A stretch of 64,000 nt of DNA, taken from the NCBI RefSeq assembly GCF_028769735.1, contig NC_088172.1:74610631-74674630 (forward strand), written 5' to 3'. Made by a program: the position numbers and the translations under genes. Origin of the DNA: Zonotrichia leucophrys gambelii (taxonomy: Eukaryota > Chordata > Aves > Passeriformes > Passerellidae). Position 1 is the stretch's first letter, and each line of letters starts with the position of its first letter. The notes beneath the pieces are model-generated. The model ran no database searches, was not told where the DNA came from, and worked only from the letters and a program-made list of their open reading frames with translations. This document shows, piece after piece, positions 25,201 through 37,600 of this stretch.

Positions 25201-28200
25201 ATTTCCTAAATGCAGCTTGTGCACTTTTGTTTGATCTTGTTCCAAAACCACCATCCATTGACTTCATTACTATGGATTCAAGTTGTACATGAGCTCCTTG
25301 AGAGAAGACTGTAAAAATTGTACATCAACTTGGCTGTCATGGATTTGGAGCTAAAAACCAAGTTCAGTATCTCATGCTAAGCAATTGGAGGAAAAATCTG
25401 TCTTGGAATCCTTACCTTTTCCTGAGCTTTAAGTCTCTGGATCTTCAGACTGGTTGCTGTATAAATTATTTGAGAACACTTTGCACTTAGCACAGGGCTA
25501 TCAGAAGAACAGAAGGCATCCTAATGTAACAGAAGGGATGTAAGAAACTGTAATATTTATGTGAATATGAAAAGATTATACAGATCCAGTTGTTCACCAT
25601 TTAAGCCCACCTTAAGGTGTTTCAGAAGGGAGAATATACAAGTAAGTCAGGTGGGTGCTGGGTGCATTTGAAAATGCAACTATGTGCCAAGAGTAATGAA
25701 TGGGTATCTTAAGAAAACTCAGCAAAACAAGCTACCTGGGAAATTATTTCTTTGTTCCCCAGTGGAATATTTCTGTACTTCTTTAGGAAGTGTAAGTGAA
25801 AAACAGTGCTGATCATGCTAAAAAACTAATCAAACCTAAACTGAAATATAATTTCAGATTAATGATAGCAGGTATAATCTGTTTTCATGTTTTGTGCTAA
25901 TTTAAGTGGAAATGTGCACCTGCTTCAATGGTAATAATTGGAGAAAAAAAAGATAACAAAAACACTAAAACACCCTTTTGCCTCTTGTGAAAAATTTAAT
26001 TAGATGAACAAATAGAAGATGTCCATTGGAGTGGCTACAATAAAGATGGGGACTCATGTCAGGTTCTGCTATTTCCCCATAGTTATTTGTTATAGAGGAC
26101 CTATGAGCATCTAGAAGGGCTTTTATTCCTGGAATATTAAAAAGAAACACAAGTTATATGGGGTCTTTTAGAAATTCTTGTGGCTTTCTGGCAGCTGCTG
26201 ACAGAAATTGGCGTGTTTAGTCTCTTCCTGGGCAGTGATAAAATAGCCAGCATAGAAAAGGTTGGGAAGATGAGGGACATGAAATAAGTTTGAGCTAATG
26301 CTCTGTCAGTTTGCTATAGGGCTGGAACAGCTCTAACAACCTCTGCAGTACAGTGGGTGGGGATTTCTCTCTTCTCAAATAGAAGCTGATGTGCATTTGT
26401 GACCCTGTGCTGCCCATTTGCTATTACCTCATGGAATAAAGTCTTGAAAAGGTTTCAAGGCAATGGGTTGGCAGAGAGCAGACTGTTTTCTTTCTTCCCC
26501 TGAATCAGGACATTCCATAACTTCTTCCTCCTGATTAAAGAATTGTCTCAGGCGTGCAGCCGTGTGTTTAGTCCTATAAGCTCTAATACTGAAAGCAGCT
26601 TTCTACTTTTGTCATCTTGGATGCCTTGTGGAAAAGTAATTTCTCTGAGTTTTCAACAGAATACATAGTGCTAAATTCGGGTGGGATATTGATACTTGTA
26701 GCATCATTTAGAGATGGCTTCAGTCATGGTTTAAAGTGTTTGCTAAACTGTATAAATTCTCTGTGTATCTTTTCATGGAAAACCAGTAGGTTGTGTGACA
26801 TCTGACTTTTGCTGTTGACTAGGTAAAAAGTTGTTTGGAGTCATGCATGCAGTCCTGTGCATAAGTGCTACATAAAACAATATGAGGTGAAGTATATTCA
26901 ATTCTGCTTCATTTTTTAGATCTTTGAGAAGATGCATCTTTTGAGTAACTCCTGTTACATCAATAAAGACTACGTAGCTCCCCTGGTTAGTACAATGGAT
27001 GGGATGGTTCTAAGAAAAGATGACTAGAAAATTCATTAAAAAACAAGCAAACAAAAAGGTCACTGATGAATGAAACCCAAACAATTTTGAAGTTATTTGC
27101 AATTTTAAACTATTTTTGAGTGACTTATTTGTAGAATGTGAACCAAATCTATGATGCTGAGGACTGATTGGTGCTTATTTGGAATGTTGTGAGCATCAAA
27201 ATACATCAATACACCAAATGCTGTTTTCAGGCTTTTACAGTGTAAACAATTTATTGTTTGGATAACAATTCCTTTGTGTATAGCATGAAACAAAACCCAT
27301 AAGTGTTTTGGAAAACGTTACCCTTTTGAACAATGCAATTTCCTTTGCCAGTGTGAGCTGCTGTCCCTGCAGACTTTTCTTTCAATTCCCCATTGGGCTT
27401 GTGGCAGGCAGCTAACCCCTTCTGTGTTACTTTATCCCATTTTCTGCAATATTGTTCTCTCTAAGCCTTTTTGTCATGGCTTAGCTGCATCAAACTCCTG
27501 CAGTGGAAAACTAGAATGTGCCCCACTGTATTCTCTGGCTCTGTGTATGTGGTCTTAATGCACATCAGCCTAAATCAATTTGTTTCTGCTACCATATGAC
27601 AACTGAGACCTTAGTCTGCTGGAAATTTCAATTTTTAAAAAATACTTTTTTTTTCAGTTTGTGCACTTTGTTCCTCTAGTGTCTGTCTCTGCTAGGGCTC
27701 TTCCAGGCATTCTGTTTGTCTTTAAATAACTGTTGCTCATATCCATTTTTTACAAGACACTGTGTTGCACAACTGTTTCCCTTTTTACTTCTCCAAGGTT
27801 CAGTTTACCTCCCCAGGGCCCTTGGTTTTTAATTTTTTTCCTATTTATGTAATCACATCAATTCTTTCATGATGCTTATTTTTAAATTACTTTTCTTTAT
27901 TCCCTTGTCCCCATGCTCTTGCTCTGTCATCTCAAACTCCTCTAACAAATCCACAGCCTTGTTTTGTTATCGCATGCCATGTTCTGCAATGCACATTGTG
28001 TGAAACACTCAAGGAAAATATGATGTGCAAAATATATGTAGGATTTGCAAGAATGCACTTCTCTTATAAGGTTTATACATAATTTTTATTCTGGCAGGGC
28101 AACACTTTCTGAAGTTCTCAAGTGATTTAAACTCATAAATCCCATATATGCACTTCTGAAAACCCTGAAATTGCAAGGAAGGTGGAAGTTTCTGAGTTGT

Positions 28201-31200
28201 GAGTGTGAGCTGGCTGAGAGCCCTGCAAGTGTGGTCTATGGATCTTATATGGATAATATAAAAGGAAATGATTACATGAAGAGCAATAAAACTTGTCACC
28301 ACCAGTGTGACTTCGTTGTGTCAGCCAACAGCACGTTCTTTCAGAATGTCTTTTCTTTAAGTAAATAAGGACTCTAAAATTTTTTTGTGTGCAGAGAAAT
28401 ACAAGCAATTGTACCTTTGTGTCTTGAAAGGGATGAAGTTGTTGTTTCTTGTTCGTATGGAATCTGTTTTTCAAGTGATTGTACATTTATTTCTGTTTTT
28501 CAGGAATAGAAAACTGAGAGTGCACCTTTTCAAGTTAGTTTGTGCAGGTAGTAATCAGGATTTTCTCTGATCAAGTGAGAAATTTGTAGCAGATGTAGAA
28601 ATACCTGTTTATTATAGAAGTACTACTGTATAGTAATACCTTCTGATTTACAGGCCACAGTACCTAAGACACACATGAAGTACTTAAAATTTTTGTACAT
28701 TTTAGCTCTCAGGTTACCACTGCATGTTGAATTTTTGTTGTTTTGGTGTTTTTTTAATACATTACCTAAATAAAGGAGGGTGAGGAGTATGGTTTTTTTG
28801 AAAGGCTGTAAAATCCCTTCTTGTTTGGACTAAATCTGGTTGTTGTATTTAAGCTGATGCTTTCTATGATTTCATTTTTTTGCTAAAAGTCTCTCCCTAA
28901 CAGCTGTTTGCATTTTGGGTTTTTAAAACGTGTGTTTCTCCAGCATTTGCAAGATTAAAAATATTTTATAAGAACCTTTGGGAATTTACTTTGCTTTGTT
29001 TATTTACTTAATGATTTTGTGTGGCATCAGATGTTCTTGGTTTATTTCTGGGCATTATTAATTTTTGATAACATATCTGGCTAATTTATTCAGGCTCATA
29101 GTGTGGAACTCCTGACTTGAGTAGAACAGCTTGATGAGGAACCAGTTACTGATGGGTGTTCAATTGATACCACCATGAAGGAAACAGCTTCCCAAAACAC
29201 CATTCAAGATAATAATTGTGCGTCTAATTTGAGATATGATAATGGAGATGTAGTCTGAAAACAGCAAAGCTCCTGGTAGTGGCCTCTCTTCTGTGAGTTA
29301 CTTTGGTTTTACAGTACCTTGTTCTAGCTCTGCTTAATTAACTTAAATTTCTATATATGTGCATACTTTTAACTATTGAGCATGATATTGTAACAGTTAG
29401 CTTTGTTTAGTTGTATTTATTGCCCATTTACTATTCATCGTGTTGCTTTCTTCCTTTAAAAAAAAAAACCAAAACGGCGGCTTGGCAGCAGAAGAAAGGT
29501 TCTCTTGTTATGTTGTCCTGGCTGCTCTGCTGTGAAGGGGGAGATAAGTGATTTTTGAAAGCAACTGAGCCATGAGGCCCAGAGAAACTTTTAAGGTGCA
29601 GGTGGGGCAAGCAGAGAGGGAGAGGAACAATGAAGCTTGAAGAAAGCAAGGGAAAACCATAGGCTGGAAGATTACTGAAAGGAGCAGAGAACTTGGTTGT
29701 AGGAGTACACAGAAAGATGGAAGCTCTTTTAGGATTCTGGAGTGGAAAACATGATTGTTCAACTCAGCCTTTGAAAGCTTTTGACTTGGGTAGCCAAATC
29801 AGACGAAAAGACCTGCCATGCAAGATGAGAGGGCAAAAATCTGTTTTTTTCAGATCTTTCTATGCAGTAGAGTGAGTTCTGGGTTCTGTATTAGCTTAGT
29901 ACTTTTGTGCAAGCAATCACAAATAGAGTTCTGTAGGTTTGTTTTTTTCCTTCTTGCTGTTTGGTTTTGTTTCTTCTTTTGCTATACTCACAATGGCAGA
30001 CACACTGATTTCCCCTGAAGTCTCTGCCTGAAATGAAGCTCCGCCATGAATCTCCACATTAAAACTGGCCAAATATTGCAACAAGACAAAAACAGCAAAA
30101 GCAACTTTTGTGGTTGAGTCCTTGGAATAGTGGGCTCTAAAAACATACATAGATGTTGATGCAGAGATTGATTTTCTTTTTTCAATGTAATTGGTATCAT
30201 GGACACTAGTATTTTCCTGAAACATTTGGAGTAATTGGCTCATTGAACTAGCTTCTGTTGTATATCTTTAAGTGAGGGATGTAGAAGCTACAGAAACCAC
30301 CAAAAAGGGAAATATTAAGTATTTAGAGTGAATAGGGGTCACTCTTACTTTCTACAAGCTGGGGATATTCTAATTGTGAGTAAATTTTATCAAAGTTGTA
30401 ATGCATCTGACAAGTTCTTTAGGATTTTCTGTTGGTTAAAATTATTTATTTGCAATTTGCTGTGTATGATTGGACACAAATATGCTGTCTTCACCTTGCT
30501 CTCCATTTTTTTTTATATTTTCTGTTTGTAGAGAAGGCAAGTGAGTAATTTCTAGATGGCCATATGAACCCTTTAGACAAAAGTCTTTCCAATTGTACAT
30601 TTGCACAAACATTTCTGAGGTGAGGTTTTTTTCAACCCTAAAAAAAAACTCATTCCAAAGCTTGTATTTATGGATGTCACCTGAAAACAGAGTTAAAACA
30701 TAATGGTCTCACCTTATTTGTTTAAACATACTTATTCTGAGATACAGGATTTTTGGTTTCTTGCTGTGGTCTTCATGTCAGGCAGGTTGCCATTTATTTA
30801 TGTAAAGATTCAAGCAGTTTTCATACCACTTTGCAAAGAAAAACTACATTAAAAGTAGAATTCCTTCCTGAGGACTCTAAAGCAAAGATTACAGAAATTA
30901 ACAATAGTTTTTCTTTGTTATTCCCTACCATGTTGTCTGTAAGGTTGCTGTTCTACTTGAAGCATATAGGAAGAACAATGCAGTCACTTCAGTCATGATT
31001 TTTTTCATGTCAATAACCCATTACATGCTATGACCAGTCTCCATTTGTCATTTGAGTGACAACGTTGTTTTTCTGAGAGCTGAAATGCCTCCCTTTCTAT
31101 TGTGTTTCATGAGCACTTTCACTTGATAAGGGAAACAGGAGTTGATGTTGATATTTCAGATAATCAGGAAGCTTTTATTTTCTTCCTTCTTCTATATGTT

Positions 31201-34099
31201 ACGGGACAGGAATATATAAAGAGTACAGATAAGAACATCAGGTCTGATGGGGAAATGTTTTATGACCTGGAGCTGCCTCCAAATACAGTATCAATGCCAC
31301 ATATGGCAATAGTAAGAGTTTCAATTCTTACATTACTTTCACTAAGTTTGAATTTTCAATAAAATTAATTGTTGGTTGCAGATAAAAAGCATTGGATTTT
31401 TGGGAACTTGAAATAATACCAGTTCTTTCATTTTCTCTCAATCCTGAATTCCTGACTATGTATGCATCCTAATGGACTAATTTCAGAGGGAGGGGAAGGT
31501 ATTATTTAAAGTCCAACCTGTTTGCAAAAAGTTCTTCAACACTCTTAGGAAGCTGCATTTTCCCCCGTGTAGGTGTGGATTTTAAACTGGCCTTTTCCTT
31601 TTGTCTCATCTTTTGGGATCTTAAACATAAGACTAGTTTATTTTCTTTAACATTCTTGAGGCAGTGGCTGATATCTTATTCTTGCAGACCTCAAGAGAAG
31701 TTATATACCACTTAGAAAACCTGTTCCTGAGCTTTTTAAAAGTTTTTGTTAAGTGATTTAATTTGGTGTGACTTCTAGAGTCTGTGGTGTTGTTACACCA
31801 CCACAACCTTTTATACTCATAGGATGATATGGGAGACTGCCAGAAGCCTTGCCAATGCCCAGCTATGCAATATGATTGCTTTCCTCTTGTCCACGGAGTT
31901 CACAGTCATACTGCACAGAAGGCATTCAGGTTAGCTGAATACAATTTACTCTTGGTAAATCCAGGTGATATCCACATCATCTTCCTCACTTGTTGCCTTC
32001 TCTCTTCAAGTATGAAAAGTCTGGCCAATTCCTGAGCTTGACCTCACTTTGAATGTGGGAAATGTTTGCCCATTTCCAACTCTAATAAAGAAGTGGGTGT
32101 AGTTTCTCCCCTGCACCTGCTCTTGAGTGCACCTGGCTATTATCTTTCTGGGATTACTCCCAAGGCAAGCTGTCTGCAGTTAGGCTGACTGTAACTTTCC
32201 TTGAGAGATTTCAGAACATATTTGTGACTAATTCTTTTGTAGTAGAGAAAAAAGTATCTAACAATAGAAGTACTTCTTTGAGAATCAAAATTTTGACCCA
32301 GTTTCCTCATATGCCAGAAGTTTCTTCTGTTGCAAAGTTAGCTTTGCTTAGCTTCCCTGAATTTTCCAGGAAAATGGCTAATCTTTGAAAGAGTGATGGA
32401 AATGAGCAGAGAAAGTTTTACTCAATTTTCACTTTATTATGCTTTTGTATTCAGTTTCTAGATTCAGTCTCTTGAAGCTGGCCTAGTGTAAAGAAATGTT
32501 TTGAGCATAGGGTATAAAATCTCAGGACAGGATCTCAGGACTACTCCTTTTAAAGACAGAGTGGAAACAGGTTTTGTGTTTTTCTTGTGACCTTGGACAA
32601 GGTACCATACTCTTAGTGAAACTTGTTTCTCTCTATGTATAATGGACTAATAGCATTACTCAGCTTTCTGTAAGGGTTCTGGGGATGTATCCAGTAAAGA
32701 TGATAAAAGATACTTTTAGACAAGTTGTAAACCATGTGAAAAGTCACCAGCTCACCAGAATAGATGGTACCCTGGAAATTTTAGATGCAGTTTTAAGCAT
32801 GTGTCCTCTGCAGGTTGATAATGAAATGGAGTTAGCCACATTCCTTGTGTTGCTGCTGGTGATCTTGTGACCAGAGGCTGAGAGAACCAACTTGCTGACT
32901 TTTGTCGAAAGTTTAATTAGTTTTCTTGCCAAATGGAATTGCTTACTTCCTTTCAGATAGGTGAAATGGTCTAGCATTCATGTTGCTGAAGAGTGAGCAA
33001 ATTTGATGAAAAGAAGGGAGCAGGAATGTGAGAAGAGGAGAGGAAATGATCATAAACATCCCTTTTGATGGTCGTTTGAAATGCAAAGCAATTTGGCATC
33101 TTTAGAGATGTGTTTGACTTTGTCTTGGCCTCACACAGAGTATGCTTTTTGGTCTCTTTTTTTTTCAGAGTTGGAACCTGGATGGATGGCTGTGGCAGGC
33201 TATTGCAATGCACAATGGTATTTGAGGACAAATTACTTCAATTACTTGTTTGTTCCAAGTCAATATCAACGTTAACCATTAAGCAATTAGCTTTTGTAAA
33301 GTGAAATTTGACTTGCCCTAATCTAAAAGATAAAATATTTACCAAAATAACAGGACTACGTGATTTTTGTAGACCTGCGTTCTGACTTTTGAGGTAGGGC
33401 TCTGATGTGCTTGGCACTTTTTGAATTTACAACATGTGACCTCACTGCATTGTGGAACTTGGGGCTAAGAGCAAATTGAAGCATATAATTGTGTTCTGAC
33501 AGGTGGAAACTTAAATGCTATCATAGCCATTTTTAGCATTTTGCTAGGGCTCCTTCTTAGGCTTATTTATCTGAACAAGAGCTTTTGTTTGGCTTTAGGG
33601 TAAAGGACAGTCTAGGTCCTAGTTTTGAAAGGCAATATTAATATGAACAATTCTTAATAACAGCTGCTTCAGAGAGCCTTAATGTGATGTTATGCAAGTT
33701 CAGATTTCTTGTCTTCTATCATAATGATTTAGCTATTGTTTCCTTCCAGGAAGGGTGAAACTTTGAGGCATGTGTTATTAGACTTTTTGATTAAACTTGC
33801 GTTGCTAGTACAAATTCATATTACTTACCAATCACTTCATTTCCCACATAAAGTGCTTCTTATCTGTCTCCTTTGAGGAGTGCACTTATTAAAGCACAGG
33901 CACACAGGACACACACGCTCCAATAACTTTTATAGCATTTATTAGTATTTGCATATTCTGTGTGGCCATAGCTTCACACAGGTGGGAGAGCTTATCCTCA
34001 AATACTTGGATAAACAGTGCAAGATGTCACTGGACACCACTGATAACTCTGTGTCCACTGTCTTTACATCTGCTTCTCTTCAGACCTTTTTACATACTG
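22272..34099 (+). other. PLD5 intron 1, long repeat-poor stretch
   Basis: Nearly 12 kb with no exon, RNA gene or mobile element that I recognise. Points seen are a small CpG cluster with a GCGGCCGC site at 23938-23945 and a nearby 7-bp inverted repeat (23904-23910 with 23917-23923), a 19-nt T run at 25091-25109, and an A run near 29459-29469. Short open frames here are AT-rich and lack domain features. PLD5 exon 2 was not found in this interval by eye. Confidence 0.5.
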
Positions 34100-34690
34100 A
34101 TAAATTCCCTTAACTGTCTTCTTCATGGCTCTTTGCTTGACTCTCTCCAGTATTTCTGTTGTACTGGGGAGCCCAGGATTGGACACAGCACTGCAGCTGT
34201 GGCCTCACCAGGGCTGAGTGAGGGGGAAAGATCCCCTCTCTTGATGTGCCAGCAATGCTCCTTCTGATGTAGCCCAGGATGCTGCTGGTCCTGCTGGCCA
34301 CAAGGGCATCTTGGTGTCTGTCAGCATCCCCAGGGCCTCTTCTGCAAATCGGCTTTCCAGCCGACTGCCCCCAGGACACACTGACACAGGAACTGCTGAG
34401 GTTGTCCCTCTTCAGGCACAGGAATTTGCAGTTCCTTTTGTTGCACTTCTTAAGGTTCCTCCAGGCTGTCAGTGTTCCTCTGGATGGCAGCACAACCCTC
34501 AGGCATGTCAGCCACTGCTCCCAGTTCTGTATCATCTGCAGACTTGCTGAGGCATTCTCTGCTCTGCTATCGACCACCACTCTCTGGGCTTGACCCTTCA
34601 GCCTCTTTTCAGTCCTCACTGTCTCTGCTCATCCAGCTCATATTTAATCAGATTCCCTATGAGGATCTTGCAGGGGACTGTGAAAGATCA
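34100..34690 (-). mobile_element. CR1 LINE fragment with ORF2 C-terminal remnant (minus strand)
   Basis: The minus strand encodes a recognisable end of the CR1 ORF2 (endonuclease-reverse transcriptase) protein. The conserved phrases ILGYIRRSIAGTSRE, SALVRPQLQCCVQSWAPQY and an upstream KFLCLKRDN block appear in one frame, with a stop at about 34110. The frame stays open from 34619 down to 34110, about 169 codons, with substitutions such as HLEY to QLQC. The adjacent 34560-34690 also matches CR1 in the region upstream of that frame, so the coding part has been interrupted by a frame change or stop there. The 3' UTR and terminal octamers are not visible to the left, so the copy is truncated on that side or too decayed to see. 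It is not expected to be active. Confidence 0.93.
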
Positions 34691-37600
34691 AGCACCAAAC
34701 CATGTTTATTCTTGAACAGATCTGTGAAATGGAAACAAATTGCCAGCTCATTTCATTTTTCTCAAGTCATTTGAGCAATTTAAACCAACAGGTGGTCTTT
34801 AAGAGATAGTTATTTTAAAATATTTAATTACATTTCTTTGTAATTTTACAAAATACATTTTTTTCATTAAATTGTAAGCTACATTTGCAAAAAGTGTGGC
34901 ACGGAAAACTATTTACTATTAAGCTGTTGCACTGATGGAAGATCAGTGCAACAGCTGATCAAACTCAACAAAAATAGATGTAATAGGTGTATTTTCTGAG
35001 AATATAAAGGTTGCTTTGCTTGGAAATAGAAAAGAAGAAAAATTGCGTGATAAGATAATCTATATACTTTCTGTCAACTTTTCAGTTGTGTATGTTTTCC
35101 AGTTGGATCACTGCAAGCATGCCCATGAAATATGTCCCTCTTTTAAGTAAATCATAAAAAATAAGACTGAAAGGAAGGTTGGGAGTCACATAGTCCATGC
35201 TTATACCTCTGGAATGCATTAGCTATAACTAAGTGTAATACTAAATGATGGATAAAATTATGTTTTGTCATCAATGTAAAGACCTAATCATCAGGTTAAA
35301 ATAGTGGTTTCTTGTACAAAAATACTTAGAACTTGGTATTCTTGCATTTTTGCCAGAGTTATGAGTAATGTATCTAATCTTTTTCATTACAGTTCATATA
35401 AAATTGTGATATTTTGTTCTTTGCTTACAAAATTACCAAGTCCCTGTAGGTTATAATACATTTATTATTAATTTTTATGTTTGCTTTTATTGTTTTATCT
35501 TGAAATAAGCCGAAGATCTGCAGTTCAAAGAAACTTGCACGCAAATGTAGCCTGCAGTGTAATTGTATTAGGAGTTTGAAATAAAGCAGGTGTGCAAATT
35601 GTTTCTCAGGAAATAAAGTAAGCTCATTCTTACTGTTAATGTGTTTTTCTGTTACCTTGTCTTATATTCCAGTCTGCCTGTGCCTGCTTATTTCTTTAGG
35701 ACATAATCCAAAGCCATTGAAAACTGCTAATTCCAATGAACTTGAGATCAAGGCCTTAAAATTCTCAATTTTAAACTTTGTGGGAAGAAATGTTGATGGC
35801 TTATGTAGTGCTGATTACTGTGGAGTCCTTATCTTGAGGGCTTTAGGCTGTGTTTCATTTCTAAGGTTATATTCAGCACAGACACTGACTTGGTCTTTAA
35901 TTTGTCATAGTTTGAAATGGAGTCCTTCTCTTAGTAAGTGTGTTGCATTACAGTTGGGGTTGGGGCTTTGGTAGTGGTGTGCTTTTTGCTTTTGTTTGTT
36001 GGTTTGTTTTCTTGTTATTTGAACATGAATGAGTAACCCTGTTCTTAAATTATTCCTTTGCCCCCTCTATTAAAACACTTTAATAATAACAGAAAGCCAC
36101 AGAAACACTTTGATAATAACAGAAAGTCATGTTTTACCTGAGGCTGTAAACCAGAAACCTGACATAATTACATTACCTTTTTTTTTTTTAGAAAATGAAG
36201 GTTACCTTTATTTCATTAAACAAAGGATGCTAGGGCATATAGTTTTAAGTATTTTTACACTTCTGTGAGTCTGTATGCTAAAGCAGCAAGTACTAGTTTG
36301 TGATTTTAAAAAATAAAATTTAAAAATATAACAAGATTACCTGTCCTGCCTGCCTAACACCTACCTTGAGCTCTTCAGGTGATTTATAACCTGTTTACAT
36401 TCTGCACTGCTTCCCATCTGGAGTCTCAGTGTTTCCAGTTCCTATAGGTTTGGATTACTACAGAGTAGGGGATCATGATGCAGTAGGTGGAGGACGGTAT
36501 AAATCAGGCAGTATTCAAAGAATCTTTGTAGTGGCTGCCCTCCTGTTCTTCAGAGAGATAATTCTGTTTATTCAATTTTTCAGAAAACTGATTCATTCAG
36601 TCATTTTTAGTAAGACGGAATTTGAAAAAGCAGCTTGGTAAAAATGTATTGTTATCAATCAGCAACTGTAGTTTTTGTCTAAGTAAAAAAAGGTAGAAAC
36701 TAGGTAAAAATGCATGAGTACAGTAATTCAAAGAATGATTGACTGTCTTGGGTTACCGACTGCAACAAATATGCTTTGCTTCCAAAGTGTATCAGACAAT
36801 ACCTGTTTTATGTTCATTCTTATCAAACTTCTATTACAGAAAGGGTGGTTTTTCACTTTTGTTGTTGGGATTTTTTCATTGAAGACTAGGGTTTTGTTTT
36901 ACATCACTGTGCAGGCACATATGCCAATTAGAACAAAAACCAACCATTCTTGTCTCATTTGATAATGCTGTCAGACTCCTTCAGGTTACAGGCTTCCTTA
37001 TTCTTCCCTGTTTTTAAGGCTACATTTTCACTTTTTTCTTTATAATTTTTTTTTTTAGAGCCTGTTAAAGATATCTGTGCAGTAACACAGAGTTTGACAG
37101 TTTTTTATATTACTGCAGATTTGACCATGTTGTGGTAGATGTCCAAAGCATAATGTCACAAATAAAGGCAGAAAAGTATGAAAACCATGCCTTTATTTTG
37201 GAAAGAAGGAGAATCTGAACAATTTCAGATGATTCACTTTATCCTCACATTGAGAAAAGCCCCTTAGCTCAGGAGGCTGTGATAGCTGCTTCATATAATA
37301 TTTACTATGTATGCAGCGGTGGGAAAATGTGAAGGTTACCATTGAAGCACCTGCCTGTTCTGTGAAATTTTTTCTGTTTTTTTATTCAACTGGAAAAGTT
37401 GCTTTGGTTCAAACTGAGTGGTAAACTTGCGTTTAACTCTACAAATTTGAAGGTTTTTGAAAGCAGACATCTATCATCAGTTTTGCCGTTCTAGTGAAGA
37501 TGGAGGAACTTGGCTCTGGGATTATTTTTTGAACACATTCAGAGATTTGGACTAGTTTCACAGGTCATAGCAACAAAGTTGTAGTTTGACCCATGTGATC

